The position numbers were made by a program, and so were the translations under genes. A DNA stretch of 64,000 bases from Ostrinia nubilalis (Eukaryota > Arthropoda > Insecta > Lepidoptera > Crambidae). Under the pieces are notes generated by a model. The model saw nothing but the letters and a program-made list of their open reading frames with translations. It was not told where the DNA came from and did no database searches. The DNA is taken from assembly GCF_963855985.1 (NCBI RefSeq), contig NC_087092.1, forward strand, positions 13,454,001-13,518,000, in the 5' to 3' direction. Position 1 is the first letter of the stretch, and each line of letters starts with the position of its first letter. Shown here in pieces: positions 26,101 to 35,640 of this stretch.

Positions 26101-27240
26101 ATGATTCAGTCTAGATTTATCTGAAAACTTAATAAAAAGTATTAGCTGATTATTTTCAAATTATCGTAAAATTATAAATTCCAATATAATAATTATATAG
26201 TTTGTAACACTAAACGTAATTAAACATTTACAGTGGATTATTGTTCATACTTTGAACACTTAAAAGAAGTTTGGGGGCAGAGACATCACGCTAACCTGCT
26301 TATTTTGTTCTATGAAGATCTTATCAAGGTAAATATGAAAGTTGTAAGTGATCAGTTACAATAAATTGGCAATATTTATGGAATCTATGTCTAAACGGAT
26401 CGCTGCTTTTCTGATGTTAAATATCGATGTGTAGATACTTACCCAAAGGCTTAGAAGTTCTATAGCATAAGCAGTATAGTTAGTTTTCGTCACACTACTC
26501 ACATTTGCCGGTCATCCGGAGTACTTCAAATAAATTTTATTATTCTCAGGACCTGCCCGGCGGCATTCGCCGCGTAGCACGTTTTCTAGGAAAGGAGCCA
26601 AGCGAGGCGCAAGTCAGGGCTCTCAGCGAACACCTCAAGTTTGACAACTTCAAGAAGAATAAGTCAGTAAACTTGGAGCCCTTAAAGGAAATGGGATTTG
26701 AAGACATGAATGTAGGAAAGACTGTGTCTTTTATACGAAAGGGTGAGTATCTAAGAATGAAATAAAGTTATTCTACATATTGTTCTTTTTGTTGACGTGT
26801 TATTTCATCTAAATTAGGTACTTTACTTAGAAGTAACTGATAGATAGCTAATATGACCAAAAAGAAAGTTAGAGGGATGCTATCTCGAGTGAAGACAAAT
26901 TGACGGAGATACTTACATAAAATGAGGAAACTGCATCTTGCTGAAACGAAACATGATGGTAGATTTCAAACTAGTCCTTGACTAAGATATGCTTAAATCT
27001 CTCCTTTACGTCTCACCTGTTGAGCGTTATTAAAATGTGAATTATGTAGGTAATATAGTTTAGAGTCTTTCAAATAGGTACCACCCAGTTTTTGCTATTT
27101 ATACCATAATGCTCAAACTCGTTCCAGGCAAGGCGGGCGGCTGGCGCGAGCACTTCGACGAGCAGATGGCGGCGCAGGCGCAGCAGTGGATCGACGACAA
27201 CTTGCGCGGGACCGACCTGCGTTTCCCGGGGCACGACTAA
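23189..27240 (+). CDS. Cytosolic sulfotransferase, gene B
   Basis: Same family and predicted role as gene A. Seven exons join in frame: 23189-23282, 23439-23573, 24009-24108, 25775-26091, 26234-26328, 26550-26742, 27128-27240, giving 1047 bp and 348 residues. All introns are GT/AG. Seen: PAPS loop TFPKSGTTW (about 72-80), FFKSHLP with the likely catalytic His159, RDPRDVAVS (about 179-187), and RKGKAGGW near the end. It is eight residues longer than A, six in exon 4 and two in exon 6. Intron 3 carries an antisense RTE insertion (24123-25663), which enlarges it from about 114 bp (gene C) to 1666 bp without touching the splice sites. A poly(A) signal AATAAA lies at 27336-27341. The frame is intact; expression is not shown. 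Confidence 0.9.
23631..23832. repeat. Inverted repeat in intron 2 of gene B
   Basis: Arms of about 40 bp: TTTTGAGCGTGAAAAGG plus CTGGTTTCT at 23639-23672, and the complement AGAAACCAGT plus CTTTTCACGCTC at 23764-23793. An identical copy sits in intron 2 of gene C (about 46156-46357), and a partly related stretch lies in intron 2 of gene A (about 18120-18280). It therefore predates the duplication of B and C. The 79-codon frame across it, identical in both copies, is intronic and not a gene. Confidence 0.6.
24123..25663 (-). mobile_element. 5'-truncated RTE-clade LINE in intron 3 of gene B
   Basis: A 1541-bp insertion, antisense to gene B, flanked by the 11-bp repeat AGTACCAAGAT (24112-24122 and 25664-25674). 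Gene C has the empty site at about 46639-46649. Its 3' end, at 24123, is a short (ATG)n tail as in RTE elements; the 5' end is truncated. It lies 14 bp into the intron from the donor. The uninterrupted reading frame and perfect TSD show a young insertion. Confidence 0.9.
24136..25663 (-). CDS. RTE-clade reverse transcriptase, 5'-truncated
   Basis: About 509 codons are open from the truncated 5' end (25663) to the stop at 24136; there is no native start. Seen in order: a KQLKNNKAPGDDGI block, SYRPISLL-type NYRPISLLS, QAGFRKGYSTIDHI, CLAFVDYEKAFDS, LQRGVRQGDVISP, the catalytic LRFADDIVV box, and the C-terminal YGSETW, KWQWAGHIVRR, VGRPPTRWTDD and QQWTSYG blocks. The endonuclease domain expected upstream is missing. 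The protein would act in target-primed reverse transcription if full length; here it is a dead-on-arrival copy with an intact RT frame. The copy at 20842-21328 is related but has a different tail. Confidence 0.88.
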
Positions 27241-28083
27241 CCATACACAATCGACACCAGATATAATCATAACTATACAATTCTTTTGTGAAATAGAATG
27301 TTTTAAAAATTATATTTTTCACTTATAACCAAACTAATAAAAGGGCAAAACATAAACAGAATTAACTTTCAATGCAAGGACGCTTCTGTCCCTTTTCCCA
27401 AAAGTGACGCGAAGGGTTAGCAGGTGAAGCAAACGTGCAGTGCGTAGTGATGTATAGGTACAATGCTGTACAATTTTATAAAAAATATTGATACTTTAAA
27501 CCTAAGTTGGTGGAAAAGTGTTGGTGTTATCTATTCAATTAGTTACCGTTTTAACACAAAAAGTTCATTTGTTGTCATCTGGATGGTTCACCTCAATAAA
27601 AAAAAAACATAAATTAACATAAATGTAACAGGTCATTACATTAATTTTAACTAAAAAATAAAACCGACTCCAATATAAATGCACTAATCAGTGGAAAAAC
27701 AATTTCGTTTTTTATTTTTACAACAAATTATATTGATATTTTTTGAGTGATCTTTTTCCTTAACACATCCTACTCATTGAGCTGAAACAAAAAGACTCTA
27801 TTATTAGTATATTCCTGAAAATCCATTAGAATGCTTTCCATTCTAGAGTAGTTTAGTGCTTTGTTTGTGACGCCCACGAAAATCGTGCGTAGGTTCTTGA
27901 CAAAATAAACCAGGTATTTAAAAAACAAATATCGATAAAAATAGGCATCTCTATAATGAGGTTGTTAGCGAATTGTAGGTTTCACGTTGTCTCACATTAT
28001 ATTACCTCCTACTGATTTAACTGTAACAAAAAAGCTTCATCATTCCTGAAAAGTATATTCCTGAAAATCCATGAGTACTTCTA

Positions 28084-28231
28084 TAAGGCCTGATTCGACC
28101 AAACTCTTATCCGATAATAACTCCTGGTATAATTTGCACATTGACAGTTTCAGTGTGGGAAGTATGTCAAAACTGACAATTTATTCTGAGATTAATATTT
28201 AGGTACTCTTGTTTGCTCGAATCCACCCTTA
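28084..28231. mobile_element. MITE with GATTCGA ends
   Basis: About 148 bp with imperfect inverted ends: TAAGGCCTGATTCGACCAAA on the left and, inward from the right, TAAGGGTGGATTCGAGCAAA. Non-coding. It begins just past the edge of the duplicated unit. Confidence 0.55.
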
Positions 28232-28301
28232 ATGGAGTACTTTATCTAGTGCTTTGTTTGTGGCTAAAACTATAAAAAAAAATGTATTAAAAAATATATC
28301 G

Positions 28302-28510
28302 ATAATAATAAAAAGTAAAAAAACTAAAACCCAACTACGACAAAAAAACAAGATTTTCAGAATACTGAACTGAATGAAACTAAATGAAAAAGTATTAAAC
28401 AAGATTTTCAGAATACTGTTCAGTTCAGTATTCTGAAAATCTTGTTTAATACTTTTTCAGCGTCGTTTTTTGTCGTAGTTGGGTTTTAGTTTTTTTACTT
28501 TTTATTATTT
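28302..28510. repeat. Foldback element
   Basis: The outer left arm (AATAATAAAAAGTAAAAAAA, then CTAAAACCCAACTACGACAA) is the reverse complement of the right arm ending at 28510. An inner block, ACAAGATTTTCAGAATACTG, occurs twice on the left and once, inverted, on the right. The left arm has a duplication relative to the right arm. The single-arm relative is at 12278-12366. Non-coding. Confidence 0.7.
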
Positions 28511-29230
28511 GTACTATTTTGGTGTTAAAGTGTATTTGTGGCGCATAATATTAACAAAAGTTTAATTGATGAACTAATAAGTAGGTAGTAAAGAAGCTAT
28601 GATCGAAAAGATGTGAACTATATGCAATCAGCCCATAATGAATACAGGTAAAGTCACAAGCAAATGCTAGTAATATATATATATTCAAAATGTACAAGTA
28701 AAGCGCTTTCAAATGATACCAAACACGGCATATTTATCTTAACTTTATTTTTTTACTCTGTATGTTTTGTCCGCTAGAGGGCGCCACATTAGATTTTGTG
28801 AAACCCCATATAGCCTATAACCAGCGGATAATTAAGACGCTTCTAATGATATGTCATTTGTCGAATTCTGATAAGTAGTTTAGAAGTTACAAGGGAACAG
28901 ATGAACATACATACATACATACATACATACATACATACATAGCCTGTCAAAATCAGAATAGAGTCGTTCCCGTAATGCCACCACTTTGATCGAAAACGTA
29001 TAACGAACCTCAATCCTTGATGATTAATTAATTGATAACGAAAATATTCAGGCAATATTTTAAAATTATTTCAGTAAGTAACCTGTAAAACAAATTCTCT
29101 ACTTAGTTTTTTTTTTTTTTGTTGAATGTCCATGAACATTGGATGTCAATGAATGAAGTGCTTGTGAGAATGATATACTACATACGATTAAACAATAAAA
29201 TCAGAAAACTATCATAAGCTACTTACTTAT
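28511..29230. other. Intergenic DNA with (ACAT)n microsatellite
   Basis: No gene. A run of nine ACAT units lies at 28905-28940, next to blocks (CGCTAGAGGGCGCCAC type, then CGTTCCCGT) often seen around such runs in Lepidoptera. A polypyrimidine tract lies near 29108. Confidence 0.5.
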
Positions 29231-29361
29231 GGGCCGATTTTTCAATCGTCGGATAAAGTTTTTCTAATAAGTTTGGTACATCTGGGAAATGTGAAAAAAT
29301 TTTCAAAATGGCAAGTTTATTCTTCACTCAAAAGATATCTGGCGATTGAAAAATCAGTCCC
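29231..29361. mobile_element. MITE with GATTTTTCAATCG ends
   Basis: 131 bp with inverted ends: GGGCCGATTTTTCAATCG on the left and CGATTGAAAAATCAGTCCC on the right. Non-coding. Ends of this type are common among insect MITEs. Confidence 0.6.
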
Positions 29362-30893
29362 TAAGGGCTAATGTTACCTATACATAAATAATAACAAAAG
29401 ATATTAAGATTTCAAACGTGAAAAAGAACTCGCTGTAATTGAAAAGGTCATTCTCACGCCTGCAACAGGTAACTTTTAAAAGTTAAATGAGCTCAAGCAC
29501 TTGTTGTGAAAGCTACAACACATAACAAAACCAACAATTTGATTAGCTTCATTGTTGTTACAAGGGCTGTTTTCGGTAAACGAAACACCTGTGTCAATTG
29601 AAATAGCAACGCCTTTGCAACGAGATTCTGTGATACAAAACCACTGACAGTAAATGTGGCGGTTCGCGCTGCGAAAGTGACGAGATGAAAACAAAATTCC
29701 TCTTATGTGTATAAACCATAGGGGTCACTTAAAAAATAGGGATTGATGGTGAAATGGTGGTAGATCATGTAATATTAATAATTTAATAATAATACTGCAT
29801 GACGACATGTTTGCATATCGCTATGTCGATGAAACATGTTGTTCTCGAAACAAGATAATAACTGAAATGTACCATGTTTTATGCAAAAAAATAACATAAC
29901 ATAACAAGAACTATCTAATGAATTAACACCTACCTAGTTACTAATAAATATGATGAATTGATTGGTATCTGACTTGACGTATGGGATGGCATAAATTAAA
30001 TTAAATATATTGCTACACATATAAAACACACAACACTCCACACTAATTCACTCAATACACCACAAACACACTAACTAAGAATGTATGTTAATACTTTTGG
30101 AAGAGCGGTAACCTCCTACTACATTCTTATACTTAAAAGGATGGTTACCAAAATATCTTGTTAATCAACTTTATTTATAAAATAAAACATTTTCATTTTT
30201 CAAAAATTTTTTTTTTCAAATAATTTGAATTTGAAAAAATGGATATGACACAGGATACCACGACAGTAACGGTCGCGGCCTTAAACTATTTGCACTTTGT
30301 ATAATTCCACTTAATTTACATACGAGTTACATTCAAATAAACTGCGAGTATGTAGAGTTCAAGAAAAAAACAATTAAGAATTTTGATTTCCTTTGGCTAT
30401 TCTATACGAGTTTGCTTGTACATTTATGAATAATATTTGAAATATATTTTCCACATTTTATATCGACAATATAACCTCCTTATCAAAATTATGAACAAGC
30501 ACGGCGCATCATTATACTATGTAGTTGCCATTACGATTGCCAGCAAAAAGTTGCCAACCACACCGATTTAGAACCACAAGTCAGCACCTTCATTACAACT
30601 TTACCCAAGTATCATGATATTTCCTTTACAACTATTTAATTTCCTCGACACTAACTAGTTGACTGAAGTGTATCAACCAAATGCTTGTGACCGATGATGG
30701 ACCGATTCGATAAGGAGGTCAACTCTGCGAAACGTTCGCCTATCTTTGTCACTCATGATGGAATGTTAACGCGCCTGATAAAGACAGGGAGAGCTTATTG
30801 CTTATGAAACTAGCGTTTTGTATGGAGAATTTTACGAAAAATAACTTGTCCATACGTAACATTTTTGCGAATTGTTATGGAACCACAAAAATC
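29362..30893. other. Intergenic DNA, nothing recognised
   Basis: AT-rich, with ACAT/ACAC-rich patches near 30010-30070. No coding exon recognised. Confidence 0.45.
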
Positions 30894-31016
30894 TAAGGCT
30901 GATGTGCACCACCTAAATTTGACCGTAACTTTAACGATACCCGGTGGTTTTTGTATGGAGTTTGACAGATTTTTGACGTTTGTCAAAGTTAAAGTAAGAT
31001 GGTGCAACCCAGCCTA
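30894..31016. mobile_element. MITE, family 1, copy 2
   Basis: Inverted ends TAAGGCTGATGTGCACCACC and AGATGGTGCAACCCAGCCTA, with the same TTTTTGTATGGAGTTT interior as the copy at 9341-9463. Non-coding. Confidence 0.7.
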
Positions 31017-31580
31017 AATTTGATGAAATTTTGAGGGTAGACTGAAAGAACATAGCTATAGGATGCAAAAAGTAAAATCTTTATTTGTCAAAAAATCTTC
31101 TATTAATGGAGTACTTAGCTAGTGCTTTGTTTGTGACTAAAACTATTTAACCCACTTACTCCTACCAGGTGTTATAACACCCCTAAAAAGTAGTTCGGAA
31201 TATCCTCAGATAAATTATAAAAATATCGAGAATTTATTTACTGTTCCTTGTATTTTCTCTTCATTACGAATCAAGCTGTAATTGAGTATGTTCGATATCG
31301 CATATTTGCTTTATTTTGTTAGTATTTTACTATTTTGAATTCTGTTATTTAGTTTTGTGCAAAAACGTCATATAAAAGCTAAGATATTTCATAAACTTGC
31401 TAGTAATACCTCAGATTATACTAGTTATTATTTTAGGTACTACTGTTAGCTACAAAACTATAAACTTATGTTTCTGAAAAGCTTTACACTTTTGAGACTT
31501 TTTATGACAAAATTACGATCGGTGTTTTAACACCTGGTCGCATAATCGACGTCTAACTTGTATATTCATTAAAAGTTTAG

Positions 31581-32041
31581 GCCACGATATAAAAGACCGC
31601 TGAGACTTCACGAAATAGTGGAAATATTAGAAAACATTGACGACAATGATCAGATACCGAATTACATAGCAATTTTACCACCAGAAAATGCTAATGCAGA
31701 AGCAACAGATGAAGATTCTGGTGAAGAAGACCACGTTACCTTACAAAATCTTCCAGGTTAGCCTGCTTCCGTTTATCTAACTATAGTTACTTATAGCGTG
31801 TAAGTTTTCTATTGCTATTTTTCGTGAATTACCAGGTTCTCAACTTAGAGCCGAGGCAGAAGTACAGTACGACAAGTCTTTTTCAGACAAAGAGGATAAC
31901 ATCCCGCTTTCTGAATTTTTTAAAGTAAGACGAAATGAATCTAATGATGTCTCCAATGCAGCTAGTTCTTCTGCCATGAAAGTACCTACCGCAATCACAA
32001 TTATTACAACAATGCAATATAGTGCAAGTACCTTCTGTTAA
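31581..32041 (+). pseudogene. piggyBac-like transposase, N-terminal fragment
   Basis: Two open stretches, 31581-31756 and 31836-32041, are separated by a 79-bp gap with GT and AG ends, so an intron is plausible. They encode the acidic N-terminal region typical of piggyBac-derived proteins: an RPLRLHEI start, an ILPPENANAEATDEDSGEED block, then NLPG|SQLRAEAEV. The frame stops at 32039-32041, before any of the catalytic domain. Known of the family: this region lies upstream of the DDD core. It is a truncated transposase and not a host gene. Confidence 0.7.
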
Positions 32042-32084
32042 AGTTTGTGCCAAACAATATTTATGAAGAATGGCGCCACAACCA

Positions 32085-32142
32085 GGGTCTACGGAGCTTA
32101 CATCCCTATGTACATACATAGGGATGTAAGCTCCGTAGACCC
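32085..32142. repeat. Perfect 28-bp inverted repeat, 2-bp loop
   Basis: The arm GGGTCTACGGAGCTTACATC... of 28 bp is followed after CA by its exact reverse complement. The transcript or single strand would fold into a long perfect hairpin. It lies inside the piggyBac-like element, just after the truncated transposase frame, and may mark the deletion that removed the rest of that frame. Confidence 0.85.
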
Positions 32143-32699
32143 GGTAGACCCGTAGACGAGTACATACTCGTACTACTGTACTTACGAGTACTACATGCAA
32201 CTGACATGTAAAATTTGCAAGAAAAAATCAATTTGGTGTAAAAAATGCGCCACGTACTAAAGTATCCTGGGTTATGATTTATGTCTCCACCATCCTCCTA
32301 CCTCCTCTGAATAAGATTTTGGTATTTTTTAAATAAATGTGTATAACTTACAACTCGTTTTTAACTCTTAAACCTAACAAAATCATAGTATAATTTTTTC
32401 ACGTAGTAGTAGTCCATTCTCCGACCAGGTGTTAAAACACCACCCATTTTCCGGCTTTTCCAGTTGACCAAGAATTTTTCTACAATTTTTCTGTGGATAC
32501 TTGACCTCTATTTAGAAACATACTAAAAATTTATAAAAATTGACAAGGATAAAAAGTTTCAGGAGTATCTGGGTTAAAAAACTGTAAAAAAAAATATTTA
32601 AAAAGTCGGTTAAAAACAAAAATTGATAAAAATTGGCATCTCTACAATGAAATCCATGTAACCAAATTTTAAATAAAAAAAAATGATGATTATGAAACG

Positions 32700-35170
32700 A
32701 AATATCCTATTGAATATTGAAGAAAAAACGCTAATTTCCTAGGTAAAGACCTCTAAAACTGTTGTGGTAGGCCCCGCGGCCTGGCGCGCTGCCAGCCGTG
32801 ATTGTGTAACGTCTTTAGAGCAAACACGCCGTTCAACAGATTTGCTTGTGGTTTTAAATCAGTTAAACTTGAATAGGATAGATAAGTATGTTAATTTGTG
32901 CGTGTTATTTTCGCAATGTAATAAAAGCTGCTTTATAGAAGAGGGTTTGGCCGTTTGATTTAGGATGGTACTCTACATTTGTCTTAATTTAACTCTTTTT
33001 CTATGGGTATTTTTTTCTATAAATCTAAGATCTATTTTTTGGGAATTATAAGAATACCTTAGATGGCTAGGTATGACACCTTGTTGTGTGTTTGTTGTAG
33101 GTATGAAAATCGAACCTAGGACATTTCGATTTTAGGACCATTTCTGCAAGATCTTCAGATTTAATTGTGCAACTCTTAGAGAGTTGATCTATGAACTATT
33201 TTTTGAAAGAAAATATAAGGGTCCCTACCTACCTGAAATGAACTTCATAATGTCATTATCTTTCAGTTGTTTTACCTTATACTAACATAATAATTAATGA
33301 AAAGATACCATAATCCAGCACATTTCGATTCAGTATTCAGCCAACGTAGCTCTGCCCACATTAAAACTTCCACGTCCCGTGCCTTATCCTCGGTTACTTA
33401 ATTAAATAATGTCCCCATTAATAATATTTACACAGCTACTCGCCTCAAAGCCATATTTTTCTCTTTAAAACCCTTTTAAGGTTGACATTTAATACTTAAA
33501 CGCGAATGCAGTAAACTTCTGGAGAGGTTAGTTAAGTCAAAAGCGCAGAAGTTACTCTGGAACTGGATATTTTGAACAGTTTCAGTGACAAGTTTTAATT
33601 ACTACCAAATATTAGTAGAGAACTAGCGACCTGCTCTAAATGCTGCTATGAATAATTTTAGGGTTATGTCCATAGGAATAGCTTGAGCAAATAACTTATC
33701 TTCTAGACTAGAGTCTAGCTAGAGCAAGACTAACTGAAGAAAATTCAATCAAAAGAAAAACGTCAAATGAAAACTAATTTATAGATTCATACACTTTTTA
33801 GCTCTACTTCAGAAGTAGCTCAAGGGCTTAGAATCTAAGCTTTTAAGTATTATAACAAATATTAACCAGCACGGATTGCATGGAATGTTAGATATTAAAT
33901 CAGTAATTACCATAATTAATACTAAAAGAATACTGTCTAATGACTCTACGATATAGGTACTCATACCTATACCCACACTTTGAAATTGTGTATTTTATTC
34001 ATATCAAATAATGACACAATGTAATTTTCCAACCGAAATAAAATTACTGAGATATTATGTATCAACATTTCCTTCTAATTTGACTAAAAGCTCATTCGAT
34101 AGACCAATTAAACACCTGCCAGGTGGTATGAACCCGAAATTTGATCAGGAAGAGTGGTTTGGCTTCTGTCACTAACCGACACTTCAATAAAATTTAACTT
34201 TCAATTATGTCTTACCTCTTAGATAATCTCCTGGGCATTCTCATGTTAGATTAGAATACGCTGGCGTCTGCGACTCTGTTTGCCTAGAAAAAAACTACTT
34301 TGATAATAGTCCAGTCAATAAAGCATTATAGAGGGAAATGTGTTGATCACAATTTCTGACTTCGGGACTTTATTTAGACTAATTAGGAGGTGAACATATC
34401 AAAAAGTCCCCGCCCTTGAGTCGGCGCGGAGGTCCAGGTTTGAAGGTCCCATTTTTAGGTTTTGCGCTTAACTCTCTCGGAAACTAGTCTAAAACAAACT
34501 TAGAACAGAACAAACATTCTCAAAGCAGAATCTGATAGTGATATAATAAGTATCTGATAATCAGATCGAGTTTCCTAGATCTTTGATATTGTTTTCCAAT
34601 TGTTGCACTTCCATTTTGTCTTCATGCCAATCTGAAAGATTGTAAAACCTTGAATGAGCAAAAAAAAACAATGATAGAACAAAACAATGATAGAAAGACA
34701 TTCAGACAGAAGTATAATGACGTAGGCATCCGCTTGGAAAGGATTTTTAAAAATTTGCCCCAACGGTTATAGTTTAATACAAGTGAAGCCGCGGCACAAA
34801 GCTACTACTAGCTCATGTGTATGTTATACACCGATAGTAGATACCTACCCGCGATTCTAGCGTCTCTCGATAAGCACAAGCGGACACAAAGCCGCCACAA
34901 CAAACACAATGATTTAAACGTGTGCTACCGAAGCTACCAAGACACGCGATGCCATCGTTTGCCCTTGCACAAGAGAAGTAGGTTAATTACCCACGGTGGT
35001 CCCTGTTGACAATGTCTCTGTGCCCTCGCCAGTAGAAACAGACAATTTTGTAAGGTGCTTTGGTAAAAATCGACTAAAAAGATATGAGACTGTCTCAGCA
35101 TCCTTAATATTCTACATTTTACGATCAAAGCTAAGCTTATTCATATCCTAGACACCTACATAGACAGCTC
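32700..35170. other. Intergenic DNA, no confident gene
   Basis: Mostly AT-rich. A 64-codon plus frame at 32764-32958 and another at 34815-35009 have no recognised domain. A short repeat tail (GAAGCCGCGGCACAAAGCTA) lies near 34786. Confidence 0.45.
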
Positions 35171-35179
35171 GAGATCAAT

Positions 35180-35632
35180 GTAACGCGGTTTCATTTGTTA
35201 CAAAAATTACTAGTTTCTTTTGGCGCAGACTACGGATGTATCCGGAAAATTTTAACGGTTTTTGTCGACAAATTGCCAAAAGAGAAGTTGCCAGAACTTG
35301 ATATACATTTTCAAAGCCTCGCTGGTTTCTTAAAAACAATTAAGACGGGTGACGTGCCCCTGGTGGCATGCATCTAGGAGGCCTCTTATTATTTTATTTT
35401 TTATTTTTTGTTGCTTTCTTTTTGTTGTTTAAATTCAAAGATGTAATTGGGTACTATATTATGTTATTGTATTGTGTAAAGTTCACGGGTTGCTTACATT
35501 ATTATATTATGCATGCTGTGGTTATTGTTTGTGTGGGAGCAGTTAGCTAGAGACCTTTGGCTTAATTTTTTAATTGTGTTTAATACTGTATCTCATGTTG
35601 ATAGCCCAATAAAATAAATAAATAAATAAAAA
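35180..35632 (+). repeat. Retroposon-like 3' end with unrecognised ORF
   Basis: An open stretch at 35195-35377 ends DVPLVACI. Its codons look like real protein (KLPKEKLPELDIHFQSL), but I do not recognise the family. It is followed by about 240 bp of T-rich untranslated sequence and ends in AATAAAATAAATAAATAAAT at about 35610-35630. A coding tail, a 3' UTR and an (AAAT)n end suggest the 3' part of a LINE or other retroposed transcript. A processed host pseudogene is the alternative. Confidence 0.45.
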
Positions 35633-35640
35633 AAGATAGC

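Larger units (their letters stand above)
15442..28067. repeat. Segmental duplication unit 1 (genes A and B)
   Basis: This interval matches 38512-49057 (unit 2) in segments that keep the same order and orientation: 15442-15925 with 38512-38985; the 3' end and last exon of gene A with 40790-40970; intron 6 of A with 44464-44662; the 5' flank of A (from about 19200) with 44663-45094; then the whole of gene B and its 3' flank with 45111-49057. Part of it (15925-16373) also matches 62430-64000 (unit 3). Differences are mostly whole insertions and one deletion, so the units are recent. Unit 1 is the only one seen with both divergent sulfotransferases intact. Confidence 0.85.
31151..32573 (+). mobile_element. 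piggyBac-like element with TTAA TSD
   Basis: A 1423-bp element bounded by TTAA at 31147-31150 and 32574-32577. The ends read CCCACTTACTCCT and, inward from the right, CCCAGATACTCCT. The TTAA duplication, CCC ends and internal transposase fragment all fit piggyBac. A near-palindromic motif of the form AGGTGTTATAACACC occurs near 31169 and 32427, with a half-site GTGTTTTAACACCTGG near 31521. It is a deletion derivative and cannot encode its own DDD transposase. It sits inside an older repeat that flanks it (31107-31146 and 32578-32690). Confidence 0.8.

Noticed and set aside
32764..32958. 64-codon frame MVGPAAWRAASRDCV...
   Set aside because: No recognised domain, no splice or conservation evidence. 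Could be part of an old repeat.
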